NCBI GenBank assembly: GCA_903946745.1
Contig: CAJAWW010000080.1
Location: 1-37,448, forward strand
Source of the DNA: an uncultured beta proteobacterium
GTDB taxonomy: Bacteria; Pseudomonadota; Gammaproteobacteria; Burkholderiales; Rhodocyclaceae
Length of the DNA: 37,448 nt
Direction: 5' to 3'
In this document: piece by piece, positions 8,092 through 15,868 of the stretch
How positions within the stretch are numbered: position 1 is the first letter of the stretch
Layout of the letters: the number at the start of each line of letters is the position of its first letter
Made by a program: the position numbers and the translations under genes
The notes under the pieces: generated by a model
Databases searched by the model: none
What the model was told of the DNA's origin: nothing
The model's input: only the letters and a program-made list of their open reading frames with translations

Positions 8092-8634
8092 ATGCGCATG
8101 GAAATCGCAACCCTCGGCGGCGGTTGCTTCTGGTGTCTCGAAGCGGCCTTGGTTCAACTCGCCGGCGTAAGTTCGGTGATCTCCGGTTATGCTGACGGGG
8201 CGCTGCAAAACCCCGACTACCGCAGCGTTTGCAGCGGCAACAGCGGACATGCCGAAGTGGTGCAGGTGCGCTTTGATCCCGCCGTGATCGACTACCGAAC
8301 ACTGCTCGAAGCATTTTTCGCCATTCACGACCCCACCACCTTGAACCGTCAGGGCAACGATATCGGCACCCAGTATCGATCGGTGATTTTGACGCACGAC
8401 GCCACCCAGAATCAAACTGCCCGGACAGTCATCGCAGAACTCGGTCAGGCCGGTATCTGGTCGGCACCGATCGTCACGACCGTAGTACCAGCGTCGACTT
8501 TTTGGCCGGCCGAGGATGAACATCAAAACTACTTTGCCAACAACTCCAACCAGCCCTACTGCCAGTTGGTGGTTGCCCCCAAAGCCGCAAAGTTACGCAA
8601 AGCATTCGCCACACGCCTGAAGCACGCAACATAA
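8092..8634 (+). CDS. msrA: Peptide-methionine (S)-S-oxide reductase MsrA
   Basis: Reduces the S-epimer of methionine sulfoxide in oxidised proteins, in the cytoplasm, with thioredoxin as usual donor. 180 aa. The active-site motif GCFWC is at residues 11-15 with catalytic Cys12. The family motifs YRSVCSGNSGHAE, the DPTTLNRQGNDIGTQYRS region and the EDEHQNYF segment are present. Possible resolving cysteines are Cys15, the Cys in YRSVC and the one near the C-terminus in QPYC. The start ATG at 8092 has CAGGAG 6 nt upstream; a second ATG follows two codons later. It is divergent from paaN. The stop region carries a 12-bp tandem duplication that repeats the stop codon in frame. Confidence 0.96.
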   Translation: MRMEIATLGGGCFWCLEAALVQLAGVSSVISGYADGALQNPDYRSVCSGNSGHAEVVQVRFDPAVIDYRTLLEAFFAIHDPTTLNRQGNDIGTQYRSVILTHDATQNQTARTVIAELGQAGIWSAPIVTTVVPASTFWPAEDEHQNYFANNSNQPYCQLVVAPKAAKLRKAFATRLKHAT

Positions 8635-8650
8635 GCCGCAACATAAGCCG
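8626..8650. repeat. 12-bp tandem duplication across the msrA stop codon
   Basis: The sequence GCAACATAAGCC occurs twice in tandem, with the first G of a third copy. The unit contains the msrA TAA stop, and because 12 is a multiple of three the second copy supplies another in-frame TAA. It looks like a small slippage duplication. Confidence 0.85.
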
Positions 8651-8680
8651 TCTGGCGCACCGGTCATAGAACGTCAATTT

Positions 8681-8699
8681 AGGGGATTTGCCCCCCTTT
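8681..8699 (+). terminator. Weak possible terminator after msrA
   Basis: AGGGG (8681-8685) can pair with CCCCT (8693-8697), followed by only two or three T. The stem is short, so this is a weak candidate. It lies in the 129-bp gap between msrA and the FimV-like gene. Confidence 0.25.
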
Positions 8700-8763
8700 G
8701 CTCACGCGACATATTTCCTGTGCGTCAGTGCACAATGGGTCGATCATAACTTTGGTCGAACCG

Positions 8764-9924
8764 ATGTCCAACTCAGCGTCATCCGTTTCGCCTGTCGTCC
8801 GCCAACGCTTTGCCATGCTGCTGGCCGGCACCGCGGCCATCGCAGGCAACAGCCTGTGCGCAGCGCTCGCCGCCCCGACACCCGCATCACCGACACGGGA
8901 AATTCCGCTGCAAGTCAGCGACCAACTCGATATGCGACGCCTCGGTCATGTTTCCGAGGACGAAAAATCAGTGCTGCGTGCCGAGTGGCATTCCGCCGCC
9001 TCGCGCATCGACGAAAAGCAGTCCCTACAAAGCCTGACTGAAGGCCTGCGGCGCATCGAAGTGACGGTCGCGGAGGTCAATCGCACGGTTCGCGCCCTGC
9101 CGACCGCCGGCATCAACCCGGAAGGCGAACCCGACACTCAAGTAGCAACGACAAGCCTGAGCGGACGCTGGCAGTGGCCGCTTGCGGGCGGGGCAAGCCT
9201 GGGTTTGCTGGCACTGTGGCTGCGGCGCCGGCGGCTTGCGTCAAGCACTCGGCCGACCTCCAGACCAGCCTCCAGACCATCCACCCCGCCAAACATCGCC
9301 ATAAGCCCGGTGCAGCCAGTACCGTCAGTGCCCCCCGCCGAACCCGCCCACCCCACCGCCGCATCGCCAACGCATAAATTGCCGGGCCCCGACGTGGCGG
9401 CATCAAGCAGATCAGTGGCCGAAAAAATGCATTTCGAGGCAAGCGCGGGCGGTCGCGGCGGCAATGACGAAACCCTGGAACTCGCCGAGATCATGCTCTC
9501 GCTCGGTCTTGCACAAGGTGCCGCACAAACCCTGCTTGAGCACATCTCGAACAATCCGCGTGCCGCACTGTTTCATTGGCTGAAGCTGCTCGACATCTAT
9601 CGCACCAGCGGCCATCGCAGTGATTTCAAACAAGCGGCGGAACAGTTACGCCAACATTTCAACATTCAAGCCGCAGACTGGGCCGACACCAGCAACGACA
9701 CTCTGCCAACGCTTGAAGAATATCCGCGCGTCACCACCCGCCTGCAGGAACTATGGCAAACCCCCGAGGAATGCATCGACTATCTGGTGGATCTGCTGAA
9801 CGATAATCGCGGCGGCACGCGCACTGGTTTTCCGCAACCGGTAGCAGAGGAAATCCTGCTGCTGGTCAAAGTTCTCAAAGACATTTCCGGCGAACCGGAC
9901 AGCCCCACCACCGACAAGCGCTGA
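8764..9924 (+). CDS. FimV-like membrane protein with TPR-type C-terminal domain
   Basis: 386 aa. Visible: a signal-like hydrophobic stretch (about 15-37, ending ALAAP), a short exported part with a helical segment (about 65-110), a membrane helix (about 139-153) followed by RRRR, a long Pro/Ser/Ala-rich linker (about 160-215), and a helical TPR-like domain (about 235-300) with LELAEIMLSLGLAQGAAQTL and WLKLLDIYR. That last domain resembles the repeat found in FimV/HubP-type proteins of type IV pilus systems, but there is no LysM domain. A role in pole organisation or pilus function is therefore only inferred; pilF is elsewhere in the window. The ATG at 8764 is chosen because it precedes the signal-like helix directly. 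The RBS is weak, and a TTG at 8698 is an alternative. It is convergent with the ankyrin gene. Confidence 0.7.
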   Translation: MSNSASSVSPVVRQRFAMLLAGTAAIAGNSLCAALAAPTPASPTREIPLQVSDQLDMRRLGHVSEDEKSVLRAEWHSAASRIDEKQSLQSLTEGLRRIEVTVAEVNRTVRALPTAGINPEGEPDTQVATTSLSGRWQWPLAGGASLGLLALWLRRRRLASSTRPTSRPASRPSTPPNIAISPVQPVPSVPPAEPAHPTAASPTHKLPGPDVAASSRSVAEKMHFEASAGGRGGNDETLELAEIMLSLGLAQGAAQTLLEHISNNPRAALFHWLKLLDIYRTSGHRSDFKQAAEQLRQHFNIQAADWADTSNDTLPTLEEYPRVTTRLQELWQTPEECIDYLVDLLNDNRGGTRTGFPQPVAEEILLLVKVLKDISGEPDSPTTDKR

Positions 9925-9951
9925 CGCGAAAAATTCTGGCTTTCTTTGCGC

Positions 9952-11133
9952 TCAGGGCGCTGCCCGCAGCGCCGCCGATGCCTGACGGTAGGCCTGCAAA
10001 GCCTCGGCGCGCTGGCCAGCAGCTTCCAGTTCGCGGCCACGACGCAACCAGTCTTCAACGGAAACCGGCGCCTGGGATGCCATAGGAATAGGAGCAGAAA
10101 CAGGAGCTTTGGCTGGAACTGGGGCTGGAACTGGCGCAGAGGTATTCGCAGAAACCGGGGGCGGCGGCGGTGTTGTCACGGATTCTATCGCCGGTGTCGC
10201 ATAGCGCAGACCCGCTGATTGCGTCTCCGGATCGCCGCGACGGGCAGTAATCGTCAGCCCGGTAACCGCGCGCGGCGGTGGCGCGCTCTTTGTTGCAAGC
10301 TCTATTTTGCGCAGTTTTGACAAGGCCACTTGATAAACCTTGAGCGCCGCATCACGTCGGCCGGCTTCCTCGAATTTTCGCGCCTGCGCCAACAGTGCAT
10401 CAACACTGTCCGGCACCAGTTCGGAACGTGTTGATTGCCCCCACGAACCGGGTGGCTGCCCCGCCGCACGGGCAAACTTCTCGGCACCGGCAATCGTGCG
10501 GGCGATCATCAGGTTGTTGTTGCGCATCGCCCACTTCAGTGCGTTTTCACCCGCATCATTGTCGATGTCAGTTCGCGCGCCAGAGGCCAGCAGACGCACG
10601 GCAATCTGCTCCTTGCCTTCCCGTGCCGCCATCATCAGCGGCGTGGAACCATTGACCGACAAAGCGTTGATGTTCGCACCGCGTTCGAGCAGATAGCCGA
10701 CGACCGCTTCGTGTCCGGCAAAAGCGGCATAGTGCAACGCCGACCATTCCTTGCCCTCACGATCAAGTTCAGCGCCATGCTCGACCAGCCAGCGCACCGC
10801 ATCAAGATGCCCCTTCCATGCCGCATACAGCAACGCTTGCTCACCACGCACATTGGCCTTGTTAACGTCGGCACCCCGGGCGACAAACAGTTCCATCATC
10901 GGCACATGGCCTTCCCACGCTGCGATCATCAGCCCCGACCCAACCAGATGCCCCTCAAAATCCGGATTCAAACCGGCATCAAGCCAGACGCGCGCCTGAG
11001 CAAGATCACCACGCTCGATGCTGTGAAAAAAACTTGCCGGATCAGGTAAGCGCACAGACCCAGGGGCAGGAGCCGCAGCGCCGGCCGGACATATCCACAG
11101 CAGTGCGATCACAAGAATGCCAAATATTTTCAT
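9952..11133 (-). CDS. Secreted ankyrin-repeat protein
   Basis: 393 aa, not recognised beyond its repeats. It has a cleavable-looking signal peptide (1-20, MKIFGILVIALLWICPAGAA), then about five ankyrin repeats (about 33-215) with typical segments such as GLMIAAWEGHVPMMELFVARGADVN, of which the repeat core is seen five times. Next come a TPR-like helix pair (about 247-280), a Pro/Ala/Val linker (about 320-355, including a tandem PVPA repeat) and a C-terminal helix pair (about 358-392) similar to the first. This suggests a periplasmic scaffold that binds other proteins. The ATG at 11133 lacks a Shine-Dalgarno sequence, and a TATACT box sits 7 nt before it, so the mRNA may be leaderless. It is divergent from the TonB-like gene and convergent with the FimV-like gene. 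Confidence 0.8.
   Translation of the reverse strand: MKIFGILVIALLWICPAGAAAPAPGSVRLPDPASFFHSIERGDLAQARVWLDAGLNPDFEGHLVGSGLMIAAWEGHVPMMELFVARGADVNKANVRGEQALLYAAWKGHLDAVRWLVEHGAELDREGKEWSALHYAAFAGHEAVVGYLLERGANINALSVNGSTPLMMAAREGKEQIAVRLLASGARTDIDNDAGENALKWAMRNNNLMIARTIAGAEKFARAAGQPPGSWGQSTRSELVPDSVDALLAQARKFEEAGRRDAALKVYQVALSKLRKIELATKSAPPPRAVTGLTITARRGDPETQSAGLRYATPAIESVTTPPPPPVSANTSAPVPAPVPAKAPVSAPIPMASQAPVSVEDWLRRGRELEAAGQRAEALQAYRQASAALRAAP
10111..10134. repeat. 12-bp tandem repeat inside the ankyrin gene
   Basis: GGCTGGAACTGG occurs twice in tandem. It encodes the doubled PVPA of the Pro/Ala linker, so copy changes would stay in frame. Confidence 0.85.
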
Positions 11134-11140
11134 GGGAAAA

Positions 11141-11178
11141 AGTATAGGCGGCCGAAAGAGCCGGCAAGCCCCTAAAAT
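11141..11178. promoter_or_regulatory. Divergent ankyrin/TonB-like promoter region with start-proximal -10 boxes
   Basis: On the minus strand TATACT (11141-11146) lies 7 nt before the ankyrin ATG. On the plus strand TAAAAT (11173-11178) lies 7 nt before the TonB-like ATG at 11186. Neither has a clear -35 box at 17 nt, and neither gene has a Shine-Dalgarno sequence. If real, both transcripts would begin at or next to the start codon. Confidence 0.3.
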
Positions 11179-11185
11179 CGCGGCA

Positions 11186-11719
11186 ATGCCGCTCTATTTC
11201 CACCTGTTGTTCAGCCTCGCCCTGCATCTTGCCCTGATTTTGGGGCCGCACTGGCTCAAGGTGCCCCCCCCTCCGCCTCCGCCAAACCGGCTTGAGGTGT
11301 ACCTGCCCACACCACCAGAATTGCCGCCAACAGAGCAAAGCGCGGAAATTACGAGCACTGAAGTCCCGCCACCCGCACCCCCACCCCCACCAGCCGCCGC
11401 GCCGCCGCCCGTGGTCGCACCACCCGCGCCTTCGCCTCCGGTGCCCAAAAAGCTTCAGGGTGCGGCGCTGCGCAAAGCGCAAAGCGCACTTTCATCGCAT
11501 CTGCTTTATCCGCCCGAAGCAATCCGGCTGGGGCTGGAAGGCGACGTGATATTACTGCTTCGGCTTGACGGTAGCGGCAACATCCGCAGCGTCGCCATCG
11601 CCCGCAGTTCTGGCCATGCACTACTCGATCAGGCCGCCATCAGCGCTGCAGGAAACATCGGCGCACTGCCTGGCAACAAGGCGGAAACCCTGCTGCCTGT
11701 CAGTTTCCGGCTGCAATAG
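11186..11719 (+). CDS. TonB-like energy transducer
   Basis: 177 aa with the classic TonB layout: an N-terminal membrane helix (about 4-21, LYFHLLFSLALHLALILG), a Pro-rich periplasmic spacer (about 27-90, with runs of up to seven Pro) and a C-terminal TonB domain (about 93-177) including YPPEAIRLGLEGDVILLLRL. TonB passes energy from ExbB-ExbD to outer-membrane receptors, but no exbB, exbD or receptor gene is in the window, so the partner is unknown. The start is uncertain. ATG codons at 11117 and 11132 are in frame and would add a basic cytoplasmic tail typical of TonB, but both would overlap the divergent ankyrin gene. I chose 11186 because it keeps the genes apart. Confidence 0.8.
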   Translation: MPLYFHLLFSLALHLALILGPHWLKVPPPPPPPNRLEVYLPTPPELPPTEQSAEITSTEVPPPAPPPPPAAAPPPVVAPPAPSPPVPKKLQGAALRKAQSALSSHLLYPPEAIRLGLEGDVILLLRLDGSGNIRSVAIARSSGHALLDQAAISAAGNIGALPGNKAETLLPVSFRLQ

Positions 11720-11727
11720 GCCCTCTG

Positions 11728-12474
11728 TCACACCGGATTATCAATATCGACAAACGTGCAATCAAGCCCACATTTTTCGGTGAGATACGCAGCCAGCGCC
11801 TGCACACCGTAACGTTCCGTCGCATGATGGCCGGCCGCAATAAAAGACATGCCGGTTTCGCGCGCGAGATGCACCGTCTGTTCCGAGATCTCGCCTGACA
11901 CATAAACATCGGCACCCGTCGCCAGCGCCGCCTCGAAATAATCCTGCGCACCACCGCTGCACCAGGCAATACGCTTCACCACTTGCTGCGGATCGCCAAT
12001 CAGCAGGCTTTGCCGGCCGAGTGACTGCGTGAGTTGTTCGGCCAGCGCGCCTGCAAAAGTCGACGCTGGGGGAGCGCCAACAAAGCCAATGTTCTGCTCA
12101 CCGAAGTTACCCTCGATGCGCCAACCGAGTCGCGCCGCAAGTTGTGCGTTGTTACCCAGCAACGGATGGGCATCCAGCGGCAGATGGTAGGCAAACAGAT
12201 TGATGTCATGCGCCAGCAGGCTCGCCATGCGGCGGCGGCGAAACCCGGTCACGCGGCCATCCTCGGATTTCCAGAACCAGCCATGATGCACCAGCACCGC
12301 ATCGGCATCGCGTGCAATGGCCGCATCAATCAGCGCCTGACTCGCAGTGACGCCGCAGACGATGCGCGTCACCGTCTCGCACCCTTCCACTTGCAGGCCG
12401 TTTGGGCAATAATCGTGGAAGCTCGCCGTCTCCAGCAGCGTATCGAGCGTATGGCGCAAATCATCGCGTTGCAT
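11728..12474 (-). CDS. Nif3-like dinuclear metal-binding protein (DUF34/YbgI family)
   Basis: 248 aa, the usual length for the short form of the NIF3/DUF34 family, which forms a toroidal hexamer with a dinuclear metal site. The proposed metal ligands are present: His63-His64 in LVHHGWFW, Asp101 in HLPLDAH, and His216 with Glu220 in AAGHHATE. The biochemical role of the family is not settled, with GTP cyclohydrolase-type and metal-insertion roles proposed. The ATG at 12474 has GAGG 8 nt upstream. It is divergent from the DegS-like protease gene, with a 76-bp gap, and convergent with the TonB-like gene (8-bp gap). This gene beside a DegS-like gene and tatC is a conserved betaproteobacterial neighbourhood as I recall it. 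Confidence 0.9.
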   Translation of the reverse strand: MQRDDLRHTLDTLLETASFHDYCPNGLQVEGCETVTRIVCGVTASQALIDAAIARDADAVLVHHGWFWKSEDGRVTGFRRRRMASLLAHDINLFAYHLPLDAHPLLGNNAQLAARLGWRIEGNFGEQNIGFVGAPPASTFAGALAEQLTQSLGRQSLLIGDPQQVVKRIAWCSGGAQDYFEAALATGADVYVSGEISEQTVHLARETGMSFIAAGHHATERYGVQALAAYLTEKCGLDCTFVDIDNPV

Positions 12475-12550
12475 GCAAAAACCTCATTAAATTGATCCAA
12501 AATTGTGCGGCGTAAGCCACAGCAGCTCGACAAAAAGATACCGACAAATT

Positions 12551-13738
12551 ATGCGCCGTCTTTGGCTGACCTTTGCTCAAACCGTAACCATCTGCGTCGC
12601 CATGCTGTTTGTGGTGAAAACGCTAAAGCCGGAATGGCTCCTGTATCTGCCCAGCCTGAGTGGTGGGCTCAGCGGTAGCCACATCGCCAGTCCAGCCGGC
12701 AGGCCGGTCATATTCGATACGCCCGCCGGCAACGACACCCCGCGTTCCGGTTCATACGCCGAGGCAGCCAAGCGCGCCGTGCCCGCCGTGGTGCACATTT
12801 TTACCAGCCAGGAAGCGAAGGTCTCGCGCCATCCGTTTCTCAATGATCCGGTCTTCCGCCATTTCTTCGGTGACCGTTTCGGTGAAGAAACCCAGCGTCG
12901 CTCGGGTCTTGGCAGCGGAGTGGTGGTCTCGCCTGAAGGGCTGATTCTGACCAACTACCACGTCATCGAAGGTGCCGATGAAATCGAGGTATCCAGCAAC
13001 GATGGGCGCAAGTTCAAGGCGCGGGTGGTGGGCTCCGACCCCGAATCTGATCTGGCCGTTCTGCGCATTCCTGCCGATCACCAGTTACCGGTCATCACCT
13101 TCGGCAACAGCGAAACCTTGCGCGTGGGCGACGTGGTGCTGGCTATCGGCAACCCCTTCGGCGTCGGCCAGACGGTCACCTCCGGCATAGTTTCGGCACT
13201 CGGCCGCTCGCATCTGGGCATCAACACCTTCGAGAACTTTATCCAGACCGACGCCGCCATCAACCCAGGTAACTCAGGGGGCGCGCTCGTGGATTCCAAC
13301 GGCAACATGATTGGCATCAATACCGCCATCTACTCGCAAAGTGGCGGTTCCATGGGCATCGGCTTTGCAATTCCGGTATCGCTAGCCAAGAGCGTGATGG
13401 GGCAAATCGTCAAAGGCGGCAGCGTCACGCGCGGCTGGATCGGTGTCGAGGTGCAAGAAATCACTCCCGATCTGGTCGAGTCGTTCAAGCTGAAAAGCAC
13501 GCAAGGCGCGCTGATTGCCGGGGTGATGAAAAACAGCCCCGCGGACAAAGCCGGCATCCGGCCAGGCGACGTGTTGCTCAGCGTCGCCGGCAAACCGGTA
13601 AAGGATGCCAAGGTAATGCTGGATCTGATTGCCGCACTCGAGCCGGGGAAAACCGCCCGCTTTGAACTCAAACGCGACAGTCGCACCCTGCCGCTTGATG
13701 TCCTGATCGGCAAACGTCCCAAGCCGCCGCGCGAATAA
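12551..13738 (+). CDS. Membrane-anchored HtrA/DegS-like serine protease, single PDZ domain
   Basis: 395 aa. An N-terminal uncleaved membrane helix (about 7-23) puts the rest in the periplasm. The trypsin-like domain (about 65-285) has an intact triad: His137 in TNYHVI, Asp167 in SDLAVL and Ser242 in NPGNSGGALVD. One PDZ domain follows (about 290-385, GWIGVEVQEI onward). One PDZ and a membrane anchor match DegS/AlgW-type proteases, which cut anti-sigma factors in response to misfolded porins; DegP/DegQ have two PDZ domains. A role in envelope stress is inferred, since no rseA or rpoE is nearby. The ATG at 12551 directly precedes the anchor; upstream in-frame TTG codons are less likely. It is convergent with tatC (3-bp gap). 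Confidence 0.9.
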   Translation: MRRLWLTFAQTVTICVAMLFVVKTLKPEWLLYLPSLSGGLSGSHIASPAGRPVIFDTPAGNDTPRSGSYAEAAKRAVPAVVHIFTSQEAKVSRHPFLNDPVFRHFFGDRFGEETQRRSGLGSGVVVSPEGLILTNYHVIEGADEIEVSSNDGRKFKARVVGSDPESDLAVLRIPADHQLPVITFGNSETLRVGDVVLAIGNPFGVGQTVTSGIVSALGRSHLGINTFENFIQTDAAINPGNSGGALVDSNGNMIGINTAIYSQSGGSMGIGFAIPVSLAKSVMGQIVKGGSVTRGWIGVEVQEITPDLVESFKLKSTQGALIAGVMKNSPADKAGIRPGDVLLSVAGKPVKDAKVMLDLIAALEPGKTARFELKRDSRTLPLDVLIGKRPKPPRE

Positions 13739-13741
13739 GAT

Positions 13742-14482
13742 TTATTCCGGCAGCGGTGTTGCAGATTCCGGTCGCACAATAATGCTGGCGAGCACAATGC
13801 CCAGTTCGTACAGCAGCCACAGCGGCACCGCCATCATGAACTGCGAAATGACGTCGGGTGGCGTGAAGATCGCACCGATCACAAAGGCACCGACGATCAC
13901 ATAGGGGCGCCATTCGCGCAACTGGGTCACATTGACGATGCCGATCTTGACCAACACGATGACAATCACCGGCACCTCGAAGGTGATGCCAAACGCCAGA
14001 AACATGGTGAGAACGAAGGAAAAATACTTTTCAATATCCGTCATCCAGGCCACACCTTCCGGGGCGAACTTCGACATGAAGCCAAACACCATGGGAAAAA
14101 ACGCAAAATAGGCGAACGCCATGCCGGTGAAAAAGAGCAACACCGAGGCGATCACCAGCGGGATCGCCAGCTTTTTTTCATGCGCGTACAAGCCCGGCGC
14201 AACAAACGCCCAAATCTGAAACATCACATAGGGCAAGGCAATCAGGAAGGAGACCGTCAAGGCCACTTTCATCGGCACCAGAAACACACCGACCACGTCG
14301 GTGGCGATCATGGTGCCGCCCGCCGGTAGCGTCGCCAGCAAGGGCGCTGCCAGCAGCGAATACAGTTCGCGGGCAAAAAACGCCATCGGCACAAACACGA
14401 TGCCGACCGCGATCAGCACGCGAATCAGGCGGTCACGCAGTTCGACCAGGTGCGATAAAAAACTATCCTGAAGTTCAGACAT
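13742..14482 (-). CDS. tatC: Twin-arginine translocase subunit TatC
   Basis: Core membrane subunit of the Tat system, which binds the twin-arginine signal peptide with TatB and starts export of folded proteins. 246 aa with six predicted membrane helices. The N-terminal SHLVELRDRL motif (about 10-19) and the first cytoplasmic-loop motif FVAPGLYAHEKK, with the Glu important for signal binding, are present. The start ATG at 14482 shares one base with the tatB stop (TGATG), so the two are translationally coupled. Last gene of the hisB-to-tatC cluster, ending 3 bp from the convergent DegS-like gene. Confidence 0.98.
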   Translation of the reverse strand: MSELQDSFLSHLVELRDRLIRVLIAVGIVFVPMAFFARELYSLLAAPLLATLPAGGTMIATDVVGVFLVPMKVALTVSFLIALPYVMFQIWAFVAPGLYAHEKKLAIPLVIASVLLFFTGMAFAYFAFFPMVFGFMSKFAPEGVAWMTDIEKYFSFVLTMFLAFGITFEVPVIVIVLVKIGIVNVTQLREWRPYVIVGAFVIGAIFTPPDVISQFMMAVPLWLLYELGIVLASIIVRPESATPLPE

Positions 14483-14865
14483 CAGGGCTGTTTCGCTACA
14501 ACGATTTCAGCAGGCACATCAATAGTCGACGCTGAAGATACGGTGCCATCGGGCGATTTTTCGGGCAATGCTTCAGAAACAGGCGGTGCGATTGCGTTAT
14601 TCAGCGAGGCCTCAACCTCACGCACACCACCAGTGAGCGACGATTCGATACTGCGCGATTGTTCGGTAACTTGCTGCTGCAAGTTTTTCAGTTCATCAAG
14701 CTGCATTTCGCGATTGATGTCAGCCTTGATATCACCGACATAACGCTGCAGGCGCCCCAGCAGCAACCCCACCGTGCGCGCCACCTTGGGCAGGCGCTCG
14801 GGGCCGATGACCACCAGCGCCACGATGGCAATCACCATCAACTCGGATAGACCGACGTCGAACAT
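14482..14865 (-). CDS. tatB: Twin-arginine translocase subunit TatB
   Basis: Tat component that works with TatC in signal-peptide recognition. 127 aa. It starts MFDVGLSELMVIAIVALVVI, a short membrane helix with the conserved Glu at position 8, followed by GPERLPKVARTVG (the hinge and start of the amphipathic helix). A long charged, low-complexity tail follows. The tail and the FDVG/SELM start separate it from TatA. It begins 66 nt after the tatA stop and overlaps tatC by one base. Confidence 0.96.
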   Translation of the reverse strand: MFDVGLSELMVIAIVALVVIGPERLPKVARTVGLLLGRLQRYVGDIKADINREMQLDELKNLQQQVTEQSRSIESSLTGGVREVEASLNNAIAPPVSEALPEKSPDGTVSSASTIDVPAEIVVAKQP

Positions 14866-14931
14866 TGACTAATGAAACCAGGTTAAATGGGCGGCGAAAA
14901 CCGGCCTTATTTTGCGGAGCTCAGGTGCGGC

Positions 14932-15168
14932 TCAAGTGCGCGTTTGTTCCTTGCGCGCCTCGACATCGATGGTCTGCCCGCTCACCTGATTCAGCGGGGC
15001 TTGCGCCGCGTCGGCCGGCTTGTCGGCCGTGCCGTCTTTCATGCCGTCTTTGAAGCCCTTGACCGCGCCGCCGAGATCAGACCCGACGTTGCGCAATTTT
15101 TTGGTGCCGAACACCAGCATGACAATCACCAGCACAATCACCCAGTGCCAAATGCTGAAACTTCCCAT
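14932..15168 (-). CDS. tatA: Twin-arginine translocase subunit TatA
   Basis: Pore-forming Tat subunit. 78 aa. The N-terminal membrane helix begins [21 protein letters not shown], then [20 protein letters not shown], the amphipathic helix with the conserved FGTKKLR signature, and a short polar tail. The RBS GGAG lies 6 nt before the ATG at 15168. It follows hinT by 20 nt. The order tatA-tatB-tatC downstream of hisIE and hinT is typical for Betaproteobacteria. Confidence 0.97.
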   Translation of the reverse strand: MGSFSIWHWVIVLVIVMLVFGTKKLRNVGSDLGGAVKGFKDGMKDGTADKPADAAQAPLNQVSGQTIDVEARKEQTRT

Positions 15169-15188
15169 TTTTCTCTCCTCGCGCGAGT

Positions 15189-15545
15189 CTAGCGCGCAGT
15201 GCGTGAAATCATTGATCCGAGCGGTTCCGCACCGCCCAGAATATGGACGTGAAGATGATACACCTCCTGCCGCCCGATCCTGCCAGTGTTAATGATGGTG
15301 CGAAAGCCCTCTTCCAGCCCCTGACTACGCGCCAGTTCATTGGCCTTGGCAAGAAGGTGCCCCAGCACCATTTGATGCTGCATGTCCGCATCCATCAACG
15401 AGGCAATGTGCAATTTCGGAATCATCATGAAATGCACCGGTGCGATCGGGTTGATGTCGTGAAAGGCGAAGATCACTTCATCTTCATAAATTTTCTTCGC
15501 GGGAATTTCGCCGCGAACAATTCGGCAGAAGAGGCAATCGCTCAC
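15189..15545 (-). CDS. hinT: HIT-family nucleotide hydrolase (HinT-like)
   Basis: Histidine-triad protein of the HinT type, which hydrolyses adenosine phosphoramidates and similar AMP-linked compounds in the cytoplasm. 118 aa. The triad is HLHVHILGG with His97, His99 and His101. The N-terminal [15 protein letters not shown] has the zinc-type Cys pair often seen in HinT. The start is GTG at 15545, four bases of which (GTGA) overlap the hisE stop, so it is coupled to hisE. It lies between hisE and tatA. Its metabolic link to histidine synthesis, which makes phosphoribosyl-AMP intermediates, is suggestive only. Confidence 0.95.
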   Translation of the reverse strand: MSDCLFCRIVRGEIPAKKIYEDEVIFAFHDINPIAPVHFMMIPKLHIASLMDADMQHQMVLGHLLAKANELARSQGLEEGFRTIINTGRIGRQEVYHLHVHILGGAEPLGSMISRTAR

Positions 15546-15868
15546 TTAGCGCTCCGGCTGTTCTTTTCATCGATGCCCGAAATGCCCTCGCGGCGACGGA
15601 ATTCGGCCATGATGTCATCCACGCCAATATCAAAATGCGCCAGCAACACGAGGCTGTGAAACCACAGATCGCAGGTTTCATTGACCAGATGCATGCGGTT
15701 ACCATCCTTCGCTGCCATGATGGTTTCAGCCGCTTCCTCGACCAGTTTTTTGCAGATGGTGTCGGTGCCCTTGGCGTACAGGCTGGCAACGTAGGAAGAG
15801 TCGGGCGGTGCGCCCTTGCGTGCGGCAACGGTGGCCTGCACGCGGCGGATGACTTCGAGATCGATCAT
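15542..15868 (-). CDS. hisE: Phosphoribosyl-ATP pyrophosphatase
   Basis: Second step of histidine synthesis: removes pyrophosphate from phosphoribosyl-ATP. 108 aa, a separate HisE protein and not fused to HisI. The MazG-like helical fold is shown by [17 protein letters not shown], with the metal-binding Glu cluster (about 41-48), and by the [15 protein letters not shown] segment. The ATG at 15868 overlaps the hisI stop by 4 bases, and the TGA stop overlaps the hinT start by 4 bases. Confidence 0.97.
   Translation of the reverse strand: MIDLEVIRRVQATVAARKGAPPDSSYVASLYAKGTDTICKKLVEEAAETIMAAKDGNRMHLVNETCDLWFHSLVLLAHFDIGVDDIMAEFRRREGISGIDEKNSRSAK

Noticed and set aside
8698-8763. 22-codon N-terminal extension of the FimV-like protein from a TTG
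   Set aside because: It would put a non-signal stretch before the signal-like helix and overlaps a hairpin. The ATG at 8764 fits better.
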